Below, one piece after another: positions 1 through 7,192 of a stretch of DNA of 12,372 nt. The stretch comes from Oceanospirillaceae bacterium (GTDB lineage Bacteria > Pseudomonadota > Gammaproteobacteria > Pseudomonadales > Balneatricaceae). Both the position numbers and the translations under genes were made by a program. The DNA is taken from positions 93,287-105,658 of the forward strand of contig DPHB01000044.1 of assembly GCA_003521845.1 (NCBI GenBank), given 5' to 3'. The notes under the pieces are model-generated. The model was given only the letters and a program-made list of their open reading frames with translations. It was not told the origin of the DNA and did no database searches. Position 1 is the stretch's first letter, and each line of letters starts with the position of its first letter.

Positions 1-23
1 AGTGCCAGTCTATCTTTACAATT

Positions 24-77
24 ACTGAGCCTCAATGCGCTCATGGGGCCGACGCCCCAAGAATGCCCGTGCTCAGT
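24..77. repeat. Nested inverted repeat downstream of rlmKL
   Basis: An outer 7-bp inverted repeat (ACTGAGC at 24-30, GCTCAGT at 71-77) encloses a perfect 6-bp hairpin with a 4-base loop (TGGGGC at 44-49, GCCCCA at 54-59). It starts 12 bases beyond the rlmKL stop codon. It may form a structured 3' end for the rlmKL transcript and so act in termination or in mRNA protection. No U-run follows it on either strand, so it is not a textbook intrinsic terminator. The rest of bases 1-89 shows no gene. Confidence 0.45.
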
Positions 78-89
78 CAAATCAGTAGC

Positions 90-2270
90 TTAATCTTCAA
101 AGTTGCTGCGAATTTTGTAGCAATAATGAATCTTTTTATTACGGGCAAAGTCGCGATCTATAGTCTTTTCACTAATATCCACAACCTTGTTGTACATGGT
201 CACCTTCTCGTCCAGTTCAAACTTGCGGTAGTTAGTCGAAAATATCAACACACCACCAGGCGCTAGCAAACTCATGGCCTGCTTAATCATCCACACGTGA
301 TCACGCTGCACATCCATAATACCTAGCATGCGCTTAGAATTAGAGAAGGTTGGTGGATCTAGGAAGATCAGATCGTACTTGCCAGCATGAGTTTCGACAT
401 GGTGACGTAAAAACTCCAAACAATCTGTCTGCTCAAGTTTATGTAAATAATCGCTAAAGCCGTTTAAGGCAAAGTTTTTACGCGCCCAACTTAAATAGGT
501 AGCCGACATATCTACACTTAAAGAGTTCTTGGCGCCACCCTTGATAGCATGCACGGTGGCACTAGCCGTATAACAGAACAAATTAAGGAAGCGTTTACCT
601 GCTGCCATTTTCTCAATACGTTTACGTACTGGACGATGATCTAAGAACAAACCGGTATCAAGGTAATCAGTGAGGTTCACTAGCAGGCGACTATCACCTT
701 CTTTCACCTCAAAGTACTCACCACCTTTGTTCATAGCTTGATACTGCTGCTTACCTGTTTGCTGCTTACGCTGCTTTAAGACAATACGTTGTTCAGGTAT
801 ACCTGTGGCTTGCGGCAAGGCCAACATCACTTCTTGCAAACGCAATGCTGCACGCTCTGGATCAATGGTCTTTGGTGCGACATATTCCTGTACATGCAAC
901 CAGTCGCCATATACATCCACTGCGACTGAATACTCGGGCATATCGGCATCGTATAAACGATAACAACTGATGTTATTTTGCTTAATCCAACCTTTAAGCT
1001 GCTTGGCGTTCTTTTGAATACGGTTGGTAAACATCTGCGCACCTTCACTCAAGGCTTGCAACGGGATAACGCCATCTTCTTCACGGCGATCATGGAAATT
1101 ATTATCAGCAGCAATATTAAACAGCAACAACAGGCTCTTTATAGCACCATTGAAAAAACTGTAACGCTTGTGAGAGCGCAAACCAACAGCCTTACCAAGT
1201 TCTGGATTGCCAGTAAACACAGCCATCTGCCACCCTTGAAATTGCTGGCTGACACGCTCACCTAAGTGTTGGTATAAATACTGAATATCAGCCACTTCAT
1301 TTAAGCGCTCACCATAGGGCGGGTTGGTAATCATCAAGCCTGGTTCTAGTTCGGCTTTATGAGTTAGCGGCTTTAAATCTTGTAGCTGACGATGACTAAC
1401 GCGGATAAAGTCACCCACACCAGCTTGCTTAATGTTTTCTTTACTTTGGGTAATGGCCTTAGGCATGCCATCGTAGCCGTGAATTTCACCTTTAAAGGCA
1501 GCCTCACCAACTTCGCGACGCTCTTCGGCTTCTTCCCATAAGGTTTGCCATAGCTCCTTGTCGTGTTGCGCCCAGGTTTGCAAACCAAAACGCCAGCGCA
1601 AAAGACCAGGCGCGGTATCCGTCGCCATCAAAGCGGCTTCTATCAAGAAGGTACCAGAACCACACATAGGGTCCATTAAAGGCTTCCCTGCGGCAGCCGC
1701 TTGAGGCCAGCCTGCACGGATCAACAAAGCCGCAGCAAGGTTTTCTTTAAGGGGCGCCAGGCCACCATCATGACGATAACCGCGGCGATGCAAACTGTTA
1801 CCTGACAAATCGATACTAATACGCGCCCTGCCCTTGTTAACAAACACATTGACGCGCAAATCTGGATCTTGCTTGGCGATACTAGGGCGTTCCAGACCCG
1901 CATCACGAAACTGATCGACAATGGCATCCTTAACCTTAAGCGCCCCAAAGTGAGTATTATCAATACCGCGCATACGACCAGCATAATCCACCAACAAAGT
2001 TTGCTCATTGCGCAAATGTTGTTGCCAACAGACAGCGGCTACAGCGGCATAAAGCTCATCGGGAGAGTCTACACGAGTCTCTTGTACAAGCAATAAGATG
2101 CGGTTAGCCAGACGGCTCCATAGGCAGGCCTTATAGCCGATGGACAAGTCACCATCAAAATATACGCCTCCCTGGGCTAATTTGGTATTTGCGGCGCCCA
2201 AGCTATCCAGCTCTTCGGCAAGAATAGGCTCAATGGCCTTTGGGCAGGTGGCAAAATAGGCGTAATTCAT
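90..2270 (-). CDS. rlmKL: Bifunctional 23S rRNA methyltransferase RlmKL (m2G2445 and m7G2069)
   Basis: This 726-residue protein matches the full-length two-enzyme fusion of gammaproteobacteria. The N-terminal part (about 1-160) fits a THUMP RNA-binding region. The first Rossmann methyltransferase (RlmL) has an SAM-binding DPMCGSGTF motif at 200-208 and the N6/N2-type catalytic NPPYGERL at 316-323. The second methyltransferase (RlmK) has DTGLFLDHRP at 538-547, the NLFCYTASA SAM loop at 563-571 and a DPPTFSNSKRM motif at 638-648. By family knowledge, RlmL makes m2G2445 and RlmK makes m7G2069 in the 23S rRNA peptidyl transferase region, in the cytoplasm during 50S assembly. The start is ATG at 2270 and has no clear Shine-Dalgarno sequence. 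The gene lies only 31 bases after a strong palindrome (2302-2340), which separates it from the heme A genes. It is functionally unrelated to the oxidase locus and is probably an ordinary neighbour. Confidence 0.96.
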   Translation of the reverse strand: MNYAYFATCPKAIEPILAEELDSLGAANTKLAQGGVYFDGDLSIGYKACLWSRLANRILLLVQETRVDSPDELYAAVAAVCWQQHLRNEQTLLVDYAGRMRGIDNTHFGALKVKDAIVDQFRDAGLERPSIAKQDPDLRVNVFVNKGRARISIDLSGNSLHRRGYRHDGGLAPLKENLAAALLIRAGWPQAAAAGKPLMDPMCGSGTFLIEAALMATDTAPGLLRWRFGLQTWAQHDKELWQTLWEEAEERREVGEAAFKGEIHGYDGMPKAITQSKENIKQAGVGDFIRVSHRQLQDLKPLTHKAELEPGLMITNPPYGERLNEVADIQYLYQHLGERVSQQFQGWQMAVFTGNPELGKAVGLRSHKRYSFFNGAIKSLLLLFNIAADNNFHDRREEDGVIPLQALSEGAQMFTNRIQKNAKQLKGWIKQNNISCYRLYDADMPEYSVAVDVYGDWLHVQEYVAPKTIDPERAALRLQEVMLALPQATGIPEQRIVLKQRKQQTGKQQYQAMNKGGEYFEVKEGDSRLLVNLTDYLDTGLFLDHRPVRKRIEKMAAGKRFLNLFCYTASATVHAIKGGAKNSLSVDMSATYLSWARKNFALNGFSDYLHKLEQTDCLEFLRHHVETHAGKYDLIFLDPPTFSNSKRMLGIMDVQRDHVWMIKQAMSLLAPGGVLIFSTNYRKFELDEKVTMYNKVVDISEKTIDRDFARNKKIHYCYKIRSNFED

Positions 2271-2301
2271 AGGCGGTTTAACTTGGAATAATCTAGAAAT
2301 A

Positions 2302-2340
2302 ATAAAGGCGGCAATTATACACTATAATTGCCGCCTTTAT
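2302..2340. terminator. Perfect 18-bp palindrome; probable terminator between ctaA and rlmKL, possibly overlapping the rlmKL promoter
   Basis: The left arm (2302-2319) and right arm (2323-2340) are perfectly complementary over 18 bases, with a 3-base loop (CAC). The arms contain a GGCGGC core flanked by A/T. In the minus-strand transcript the hairpin is followed by a U-rich stretch (UUUAUUAUUU, partly within the stem), which fits an intrinsic terminator for the ctaB-ctaA transcript. The AT-rich inner arms place a TATAAT on both strands (2314-2319 on minus, 2323-2328 on plus). The minus-strand copy is a candidate -10 box for rlmKL, but I see no convincing -35. Its function is inferred from the structure only. 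Confidence 0.6.
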
Positions 2341-2424
2341 ATTGCGTGAGCTTGTCCATTCCTTCAGCCGCTTTTTAAACTAGCAGATCAGAGCCGGCTA
2401 AAACCTTGCAGCGTCAGTAACGCT

Positions 2425-3468
2425 TTAAGAATACTGAGCAGTAGTACGTCGGCTGAACAGCAGATAGTTTAGCAATATCACCATCACAAACAACAATGCG
2501 CCAACAAAGTTATGTGCAACAGCCACTGGCAGCGGTAAATGCCAATAAACATTGGCTAAACCAAGACAAAATTGCACACCAAACAGACACACCAGCAGCC
2601 ACGCAAACATGCGTAACCTTGCATCTGGCTGCCTACCTAGCTGCCAAGCCATTATTAATAAATAGCCCCCCAATATCACGGCCACAAGTCGATGTAATAC
2701 GTGAATCGCTTTGCGTGCCTCAGCATCCATCAAACCGCCCAAGTAATTAGGACCCAAGGTTTGAGCAATATTAAAGCCATCAACAAAATTCATTTGCGGC
2801 CACCATTCACCATTACAAGCAGGCAAATCGGAGCACGCCATAGCCGCATAATTGGAGCTCATCCAAGCGCCTAAAAAAACCTGATCTAAAGTCAAAATCA
2901 GCGCTCCCACGACCCACCAACGCAAACTTTTTCGACCATGATGTAATTGTAAAGGTCTGACCTCGCGCCCCATACGTGATAGGCGCACCAACAAAATAAC
3001 TAACAAGCTGGCGGTAAAAAAACCACCAAACAAATGCGCAGTTACAACCTGTGGCCACAGTTTCCAAGTCACGGTAAAAGCACCAAAGGCACCTTGTAAC
3101 ACAACCAATAGCAATAACAACTGGGTGTGCTTAAACGGGTAGTTTAGTCGCTGGCGATGACGCCAAGACCCTAATGCAATCAACAGTATAAGAAAGCCTA
3201 GAGCCGTAGCAAAATAACGGTGTGTCATTTCCATCCAGCCCTTGGCAACTTCAACGGGGCTATCAGGAAAGAGTGCTTGGGCCTGTTGTATTTCAAGTGC
3301 TGTTTGTGGCACGACTAGAGAACCGTAACAGCCAGGCCAATCTGGGCAGCCTAAACCAGCATCGGCCAAGCGCGTCCACGAACCCAAAATAATCACACAG
3401 GCCACAAGGAGTATGGCCAAACGTGTTAACGTTAACACCCCACTGGGTGCATTTCCTATAGCGCTCAA
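2425..3468 (-). CDS. ctaA: Heme A synthase (COX15/CtaA)
   Basis: This polytopic inner-membrane protein converts heme O to heme A, the cofactor of aa3 oxidases, by oxidising the C8 methyl group. With the start chosen here (347 residues) the family signatures are: the first Cys pair CPDWPGC (C41, C47), MTHR with H83, TAHLFGG with H145, the second Cys pair CSDLPAC (C212, C218), HVLHR with H256 and H259, and AVAHN with H319. About eight hydrophobic segments are visible. The open frame extends upstream to a TTG at 3525 that would overlap ctaB by 41 bases. I prefer TTG at 3468 because a strong AGGCAGGG ribosome site lies 8 bases before it, it sits 16 bases after the ctaB stop, and it leaves the short N-terminal tail typical of the family. 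Both options are TTG, and a GTG at 3498 has no ribosome site. It is co-transcribed with ctaB, its substrate supplier. Confidence 0.94.
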   Translation of the reverse strand: MSAIGNAPSGVLTLTRLAILLVACVIILGSWTRLADAGLGCPDWPGCYGSLVVPQTALEIQQAQALFPDSPVEVAKGWMEMTHRYFATALGFLILLIALGSWRHRQRLNYPFKHTQLLLLLVVLQGAFGAFTVTWKLWPQVVTAHLFGGFFTASLLVILLVRLSRMGREVRPLQLHHGRKSLRWWVVGALILTLDQVFLGAWMSSNYAAMACSDLPACNGEWWPQMNFVDGFNIAQTLGPNYLGGLMDAEARKAIHVLHRLVAVILGGYLLIMAWQLGRQPDARLRMFAWLLVCLFGVQFCLGLANVYWHLPLPVAVAHNFVGALLFVMVILLNYLLFSRRTTAQYS

Positions 3469-3484
3469 CTTACCAACCCTGCCT

Positions 3485-4396
3485 TTAGTTAAAGGCACGC
3501 AAAAAAATGCGCGCGTAGTGATCAATTAATAAGAAGGCAAACAAACCACTCAAGTAAACAATTGAATAGGCAAACGTCTTCATGGCATGTTCATCACTAT
3601 CACTACGAAATAGTTTCCAGGCATGGTAGATAAACATAAACCCAAGTCCTAGCGCACCGGCAAGATAAATCAAGCCTGTCATATTGATGACAAACGGCAC
3701 TAGCGTCACTAGCAGCAACAACAGGCTGTATAGCAAAACCTGTGATTTGGTAAATTCCACGCCATGGGTAACGGGCAACATTGGCACCCCTGCTTTGGCA
3801 TACTCTTTACGGCGCCGTATCGCCAAGGCCCAAAAGTGGGGCGGAGTCCAAACAAAAATAATCAGAAATAGTAGTAGCGCTTCGGTATTAACGGAGCCAG
3901 TAACGGCTGCCCATCCTAGCACGGGTGGCGCTGCCCCAGCGGCACCTCCCAAGACAATATTATGTGGTGTCGTACGTTTGAGAAACACCGTGTAGATGAT
4001 GGCATAGCCTACCACCGACAAGAGAGTCAAGAGCGCTGTTAATGCATTTATATAGGCCACTAACAGCAGCATAGAAATAACACACAAGCAGCCTGCAAAC
4101 ACCAGTGCCGAGAGAGGTGACACACCACCGCTTGGTAAGGGTCTGTCTTGTGTACGCTCCATCACCGCGTCAATACGCTGATCGACATAATGATTTATAG
4201 CCGCCGCCGAGGCAGCTGCTAAACCAATGCCGAGGTTGCCAATGATCAATACTTGCCAGGATGGAAACCCATCGGTGGCCAATAACATGCCCACAAGGGA
4301 GGTAAATACAATTAACAAAACAACTTTGGGTTTACAAAGATTGTAGTACTGCTGCCAAATTTGTCGACTGGAAAAGGCGGCTAACATCTGTGCCAT
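3485..4396 (-). CDS. ctaB: Heme O synthase (protoheme IX farnesyltransferase, CtaB/CyoE)
   Basis: This UbiA-superfamily prenyltransferase of 303 residues has a typical length. It transfers a farnesyl group to heme B to give heme O in the inner membrane. The first Asp-rich motif is NHYVDQRID (68-76, D72 and D76), followed by the conserved RTQDRPLPSG (81-90). Further family blocks are YTVFLKRTTPHNIVLGG (135-151) and WTPPHFWALAIRRRKEY (183-199), followed by AGVPMLPVTHG. About nine hydrophobic helices are evident. ATG at 4396 has an AGGAG ribosome site with good spacing; a second ATG three codons on lacks one. The gene is directly followed by ctaA, so heme O and heme A synthesis are coupled. It is preceded by a 92-base gap after the Yip1-like pair, in which I found no convincing promoter. 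Confidence 0.96.
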   Translation of the reverse strand: MAQMLAAFSSRQIWQQYYNLCKPKVVLLIVFTSLVGMLLATDGFPSWQVLIIGNLGIGLAAASAAAINHYVDQRIDAVMERTQDRPLPSGGVSPLSALVFAGCLCVISMLLLVAYINALTALLTLLSVVGYAIIYTVFLKRTTPHNIVLGGAAGAAPPVLGWAAVTGSVNTEALLLFLIIFVWTPPHFWALAIRRRKEYAKAGVPMLPVTHGVEFTKSQVLLYSLLLLLVTLVPFVINMTGLIYLAGALGLGFMFIYHAWKLFRSDSDEHAMKTFAYSIVYLSGLFAFLLIDHYARIFLRAFN

Positions 4397-4488
4397 TGAA
4401 GGCTCCTAGTTATAATTATTGTTACAAGAAAGCGTCAGACTAAGCCAATACTCCCACCTAATCAAGACGTTAATATAAAACAGACAGA

Positions 4489-5088
4489 TCACATAGTGGT
4501 TAGGGAGGTCCAGCTCACAAACATAAACGCTAACAAGGTAAAGTACAGCGTTTTTATCATAAACGCAGTGGTGACTAGGGCGAAGCTAAATAGCATACCT
4601 CGCTCTTCACTGACCTTCATCATAATGGGCACACCTGTAAACAATAAATACAGTGCTACACCCATGGCCATCAGTAGCGCTATGGCAACAAACCATACAG
4701 CTGGCAACAAGGCGACAATGCCAGCACCAAGCATTGGTGCAACAACGAAGGTCGCTAATACCATGCTATTGCGAAAGGTTGTTTTGGCGCCATACACGCG
4801 CCCAAACAAGTAGGTAGCTAATGCCAAGAGGGTAACAAATGCAATAATACTGACATACAAAGCCACGGACAAAGACCAAGCTGTTTCGTGTGCAAGGGTA
4901 TGATAATCCCCCGCCCTAACACTCCAACCCATCTGCGTCGTACCAATATAAAAAGATACCGATGGTACAGCAGCCAGCCAACTAAGCTGGGTAAAATAAC
5001 AATGGCGTAAGCCATACTTTTGTTTGCGTACAAAACGCCACGTTGCCTTGGGCCGATATATCAAATTCCAAAAATGTCTGAAAAACAA
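4489..5088 (-). CDS. Yip1-family inner-membrane protein, second of a tandem pair
   Basis: This 199-residue protein has about five hydrophobic segments (roughly 36-53, 70-95, 106-128, 131-152 and 165-192). A short basic N-terminus with the RPKATWRF pattern and the conserved FTGVPIMMKVSEE block (150-162) fit the bacterial Yip1/DUF1282 (YohC-like) family of unknown biochemical role. It is clearly paralogous to the next gene upstream (5183-5779): both share SWLA..PSV, an N-terminal Q.GW, SMVLA and YL.FTGVPIMM at matching positions. The start is TTG at 5088, supported by an AAGGA site 7 bases upstream and by the lack of an early ATG. A perfect hairpin (5127-5153) lies in the gap between the paralogues. 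Its position between assembly genes hints at a role in respiratory membrane biogenesis, but that is only inference from location. Confidence 0.8.
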   Translation of the reverse strand: MFFRHFWNLIYRPKATWRFVRKQKYGLRHCYFTQLSWLAAVPSVSFYIGTTQMGWSVRAGDYHTLAHETAWSLSVALYVSIIAFVTLLALATYLFGRVYGAKTTFRNSMVLATFVVAPMLGAGIVALLPAVWFVAIALLMAMGVALYLLFTGVPIMMKVSEERGMLFSFALVTTAFMIKTLYFTLLAFMFVSWTSLTTM

Positions 5089-5126
5089 AATTTATCCTTA
5101 CATAAAAACATTCAGTATCAATCAAT

Positions 5127-5153
5127 ACCAGGGCACAAACAGTTCGCCCTGGT
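5127..5153. repeat. Perfect hairpin between the two Yip1-like genes
   Basis: ACCAGGGC (5127-5134) and GCCCTGGT (5146-5153) form a perfect 8-bp stem with an 11-base loop in the 94-base gap between the tandem paralogues. No U-run follows on the minus strand, so strong intrinsic termination is unlikely. An RNA stabiliser, a processing site or an attenuating structure setting the ratio of the two proteins is possible, but that is inference. Confidence 0.4.
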
Positions 5154-5182
5154 CACTTTATCCTACGCAGACGTGACATAAG

Positions 5183-5779
5183 TTAGATAATAGTTAGGGG
5201 GATCCATGAAGAGAATACAATAATCATGGTCATCATCGCCCCAACAAAAACACACAGTGCCACAGTTAAAATAGACATACTATATAGTACACCACTGTTT
5301 TCTGGCACTTCCATCATGATTGGCACACCAGTAAACATCAAATATACCGCCAAGCACATGCCGGCAAAGTAGGCAAGAACCACCAATGGTAACTGTGGCC
5401 AAAAGAGCACGAAGCCAGCTAACATAAGCGGACTAGATATATATATTGCAAGCACCATACTGGTATCAAAATCCGCAGCAGAGCCGTAGGTTCTTTCCAT
5501 CCAATAAATAGCCGCACCTACAGATAGCACTGCTAACACTGACGCTACATATAGGCCTATCGCGAGCGACATGGCACTTTCTTCAGTCATATGATTAACA
5601 ACGCTACCGCCAAGTTGCCAACCGGTTTGTGAAAAACCAAAATAAATGGCCACACTGGGGATTAGTGCTAACCAAGACAAACGCCTTAAAATACACGCCA
5701 AGGCCGACATATGCCGATGATGTAGGCGTAACCAATTGATTCTTGCAATATCGTTATTAGTGTCTACTTTTGCTTGCAT
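5183..5779 (-). CDS. Yip1-family inner-membrane protein, first of a tandem pair
   Basis: This 198-residue membrane protein has about five hydrophobic segments (roughly 34-50, 69-93, 107-127, 131-152 and 164-192). It carries the conserved FTGVPIMMEVPE block (149-160) and a basic, His-rich N-terminus (RLHHRHM at 18-24). It belongs with the neighbouring gene to the bacterial Yip1-like family, whose function is unknown; eukaryotic Yip1 proteins act in vesicle trafficking, which does not transfer directly. The start is ATG at 5779, with a strong AGGGAG ribosome site 8 bases away. A promoter-like TTGAGA-N16-GATAAT lies just upstream (5801-5828), so the pair may be transcribed apart from SURF1. The family assignment rests on motif and topology recognition. 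Confidence 0.8.
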   Translation of the reverse strand: MQAKVDTNNDIARINWLRLHHRHMSALACILRRLSWLALIPSVAIYFGFSQTGWQLGGSVVNHMTEESAMSLAIGLYVASVLAVLSVGAAIYWMERTYGSAADFDTSMVLAIYISSPLMLAGFVLFWPQLPLVVLAYFAGMCLAVYLMFTGVPIMMEVPENSGVLYSMSILTVALCVFVGAMMTMIIVFSSWIPLTII

Positions 5780-5800
5780 AATTACATCTCCCTCTAAGTT

Positions 5801-5828
5801 ATTATCGCTTCAACCACCCTACTCTCAA
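5801..5828 (-). promoter_or_regulatory. Candidate sigma-70 promoter for the Yip1-like pair
   Basis: On the minus strand TTGAGA (5828-5823) and GATAAT (5806-5801) are separated by 16 bases, each matching its consensus hexamer at five of six positions. Transcription would begin near 5795, leaving a very short leader before the ribosome site and the ATG at 5779. It sits in the 107-base gap after the Sco-like gene. The call rests on sequence match alone. Confidence 0.45.
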
Positions 5829-5886
5829 TATCACTCGGCCTGCGTTGATTACTACCAATTTAACTAATTATTCTAGCCCTTTTAGC

Positions 5887-6426
5887 CTACCCTATATTGG
5901 AATTTTTTAACAACTTTTTAACATCCTTAAGAATAGGCTTACCCACTTGATCAAAGGTGTAATACATCATGATGTTATCGAGCGGGTCAACCAAATAAAC
6001 GCCTTTGCCTTGCGTCAGCATCGATGGATCGATCAGACGCGCAATGACCATGTGTGGATAGTCGTCAAACAATTGCTTTTGATCCGCCAAGTCGTCGAGC
6101 AGCGCAATACGCGTCACACGATACGCTTCTTTGCCTAAGGCAATATGCAACTGACGAATCATGTGCAAGTTATTTAAACAAGATGGGTCACAGTCGCCAC
6201 CGGTGTGAATGAGCAACCGCCACTGTTTATCAACAGCCTCCTGCTGCGCAGCGTCTTGAAAACTGAGTTTGACATCAAGCATCTCCTCAGGGGGCAATAA
6301 CAGCCTACCTTCATTGGTTGTTGAGGTAGGTAACCAAAGTTGTTGGAAATACATAACAAATGCTAAAACTAGTGGTACTAGGGTTACCAGCATAAGTGCC
6401 CAAAGACTTTTTTTGTTTGCTTTCAA
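5887..6426 (-). CDS. Sco-like membrane-anchored CxxxC protein of the oxidase assembly cluster
   Basis: This 179-residue protein has one N-terminal membrane anchor (about 8-28) and a soluble, presumably periplasmic domain. The domain holds a CDPSC motif (C79, C83), the CxxxC spacing of the copper-binding Sco family. The strand pattern before and after it (WRLLIHTGGDC, then GVYLVDPLDNIMMYY at 142-156) resembles the thioredoxin-like fold of Sco proteins. Where Sco has its copper-ligand histidine, a few residues before the YLVDP-like strand, this sequence has LTQGKG and no His. From memory, a similar gene follows SURF1 in the Pseudomonas oxidase locus (near PA0111). A role in copper or thiol chemistry of oxidase assembly is inferred. 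The start is a TTG at 6426, 11 bases after the SURF1 stop, with an AAGAGA site; the first in-frame ATG is inside the membrane helix and so less likely. Confidence 0.72.
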   Translation of the reverse strand: MKANKKSLWALMLVTLVPLVLAFVMYFQQLWLPTSTTNEGRLLLPPEEMLDVKLSFQDAAQQEAVDKQWRLLIHTGGDCDPSCLNNLHMIRQLHIALGKEAYRVTRIALLDDLADQKQLFDDYPHMVIARLIDPSMLTQGKGVYLVDPLDNIMMYYTFDQVGKPILKDVKKLLKNSNIG

Positions 6427-6437
6427 GTGACATTCTC

Positions 6438-7148
6438 TTAAGTTAAATAACGTGATTGGCGGAATTTATATATTCTAAACAGATACAGTATGCATAAGGT
6501 TAAACCCAAACCAAACCACTGTACAGCGTACCCATAGTGTTTTGCAGGTGTCATATTCACCGCTTGCCAATGCGCTTGTAATACAGTATCGCTAGCGGCA
6601 TTAAGGTATAGAACTTGCGAGTGCAATGGCAAGTGCAACTGTTGTTGCAACAACTGCATATCGATTTTTTGCAATAGTTGTGGATAATCACCGATAGGTG
6701 AATCGGCCAACAGGAGCAAGCCCTTCTCGCTAGGCGCAACCATGTTACCCTGCAAGGTGACCGGTCCAGCAACCAGTGCTACAGCGGGTTGTGATGAGCG
6801 ATCCCGCCAAACCTGCCAACCGCGATTTACCAGTACTAGCGTGTCATCCAACTGCACCAAGCCGACCACATCCACCCCGACCGAACCCTGCCAAATTTGA
6901 TTATCCAAAAACCACATATAAGGCTGTAGATAACGTCCACTAAGTTGCACATGCTGAAAAGAAGGTAAATGGGTTAACTGAGCGGCCGACTGAATAGTGC
7001 GCAATTCACCGCTAGCTTGAACAGAATCCAGCAATTGCGTTTTCTCGGCCGCTCTATCCAACTGCCAGAGGCCCAAGGACAAGGTGATGGGTAACAACAA
7101 TACTGTGAATAAGGTTAACAACTTGTTTTGCATGATACTATACAGCAT
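6438..7148 (-). CDS. SURF1-family cytochrome oxidase assembly protein
   Basis: This 236-residue protein has the two-helix SURF1 layout: an N-terminal membrane segment (about 9-28) ending in LGLWQLDRAAEK (25-36), a large periplasmic domain with GRYL (71-74) and VNRGWQ (107-112), and a C-terminal segment (about 207-225) opened by HYGYAVQWFGL (204-214). The family assists heme A insertion into subunit I. ATG at 7148 has a GAGG 13 bases upstream, which is distant. An in-frame ATG five codons later (7133) is an alternative and would still leave a normal N-terminus. The gene starts 44 bases from, and divergent to, the plus-strand DUF2909 gene, so it probably has its own promoter. It is followed after 11 bases by the Sco-like gene. 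Confidence 0.93.
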   Translation of the reverse strand: MLYSIMQNKLLTLFTVLLLPITLSLGLWQLDRAAEKTQLLDSVQASGELRTIQSAAQLTHLPSFQHVQLSGRYLQPYMWFLDNQIWQGSVGVDVVGLVQLDDTLVLVNRGWQVWRDRSSQPAVALVAGPVTLQGNMVAPSEKGLLLLADSPIGDYPQLLQKIDMQLLQQQLHLPLHSQVLYLNAASDTVLQAHWQAVNMTPAKHYGYAVQWFGLGLTLCILYLFRIYKFRQSRYLT

Positions 7149-7156
7149 GCTATGTA
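7141..7156. promoter_or_regulatory. Operator-like inverted repeat at the divergent SURF1/DUF2909 start region
   Basis: TACA (7141-7144) and TGTA (7153-7156) flank 8 bases that include the palindrome AGCATGCT (7144-7151). It overlaps the SURF1 start codon and lies 36 bases before the DUF2909 start. Such dyads are common by chance, and no regulator is identified, so this is a weak call. Confidence 0.15.
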
Positions 7157-7192
7157 CATTGCCTCAACCAAGATAACTGGATACCTACTAAC

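Noticed and set aside
63..266. 67-codon plus-strand frame opposite the rlmKL 3' end
   Set aside because: It overlaps the conserved C-terminal part of rlmKL on the other strand and has no independent support.
3469..3525. Longer ctaA start overlapping ctaB by 41 bases
   Set aside because: The TTG at 3525 and GTG at 3498 lack ribosome sites, while TTG at 3468 has a strong one and gives the usual N-terminus.
4397..4488. Promoter for ctaB-ctaA in the gap after the Yip1-like pair
   Set aside because: Only poor hexamer matches (for example TTGATT with TAGTCT) were found, so none is called.
4496..4813. 105-codon plus-strand open frame opposite the second Yip1-like gene
   Set aside because: It is an antisense shadow of a membrane protein gene; the composition matches complementing hydrophobic codons and there is no ribosome site.
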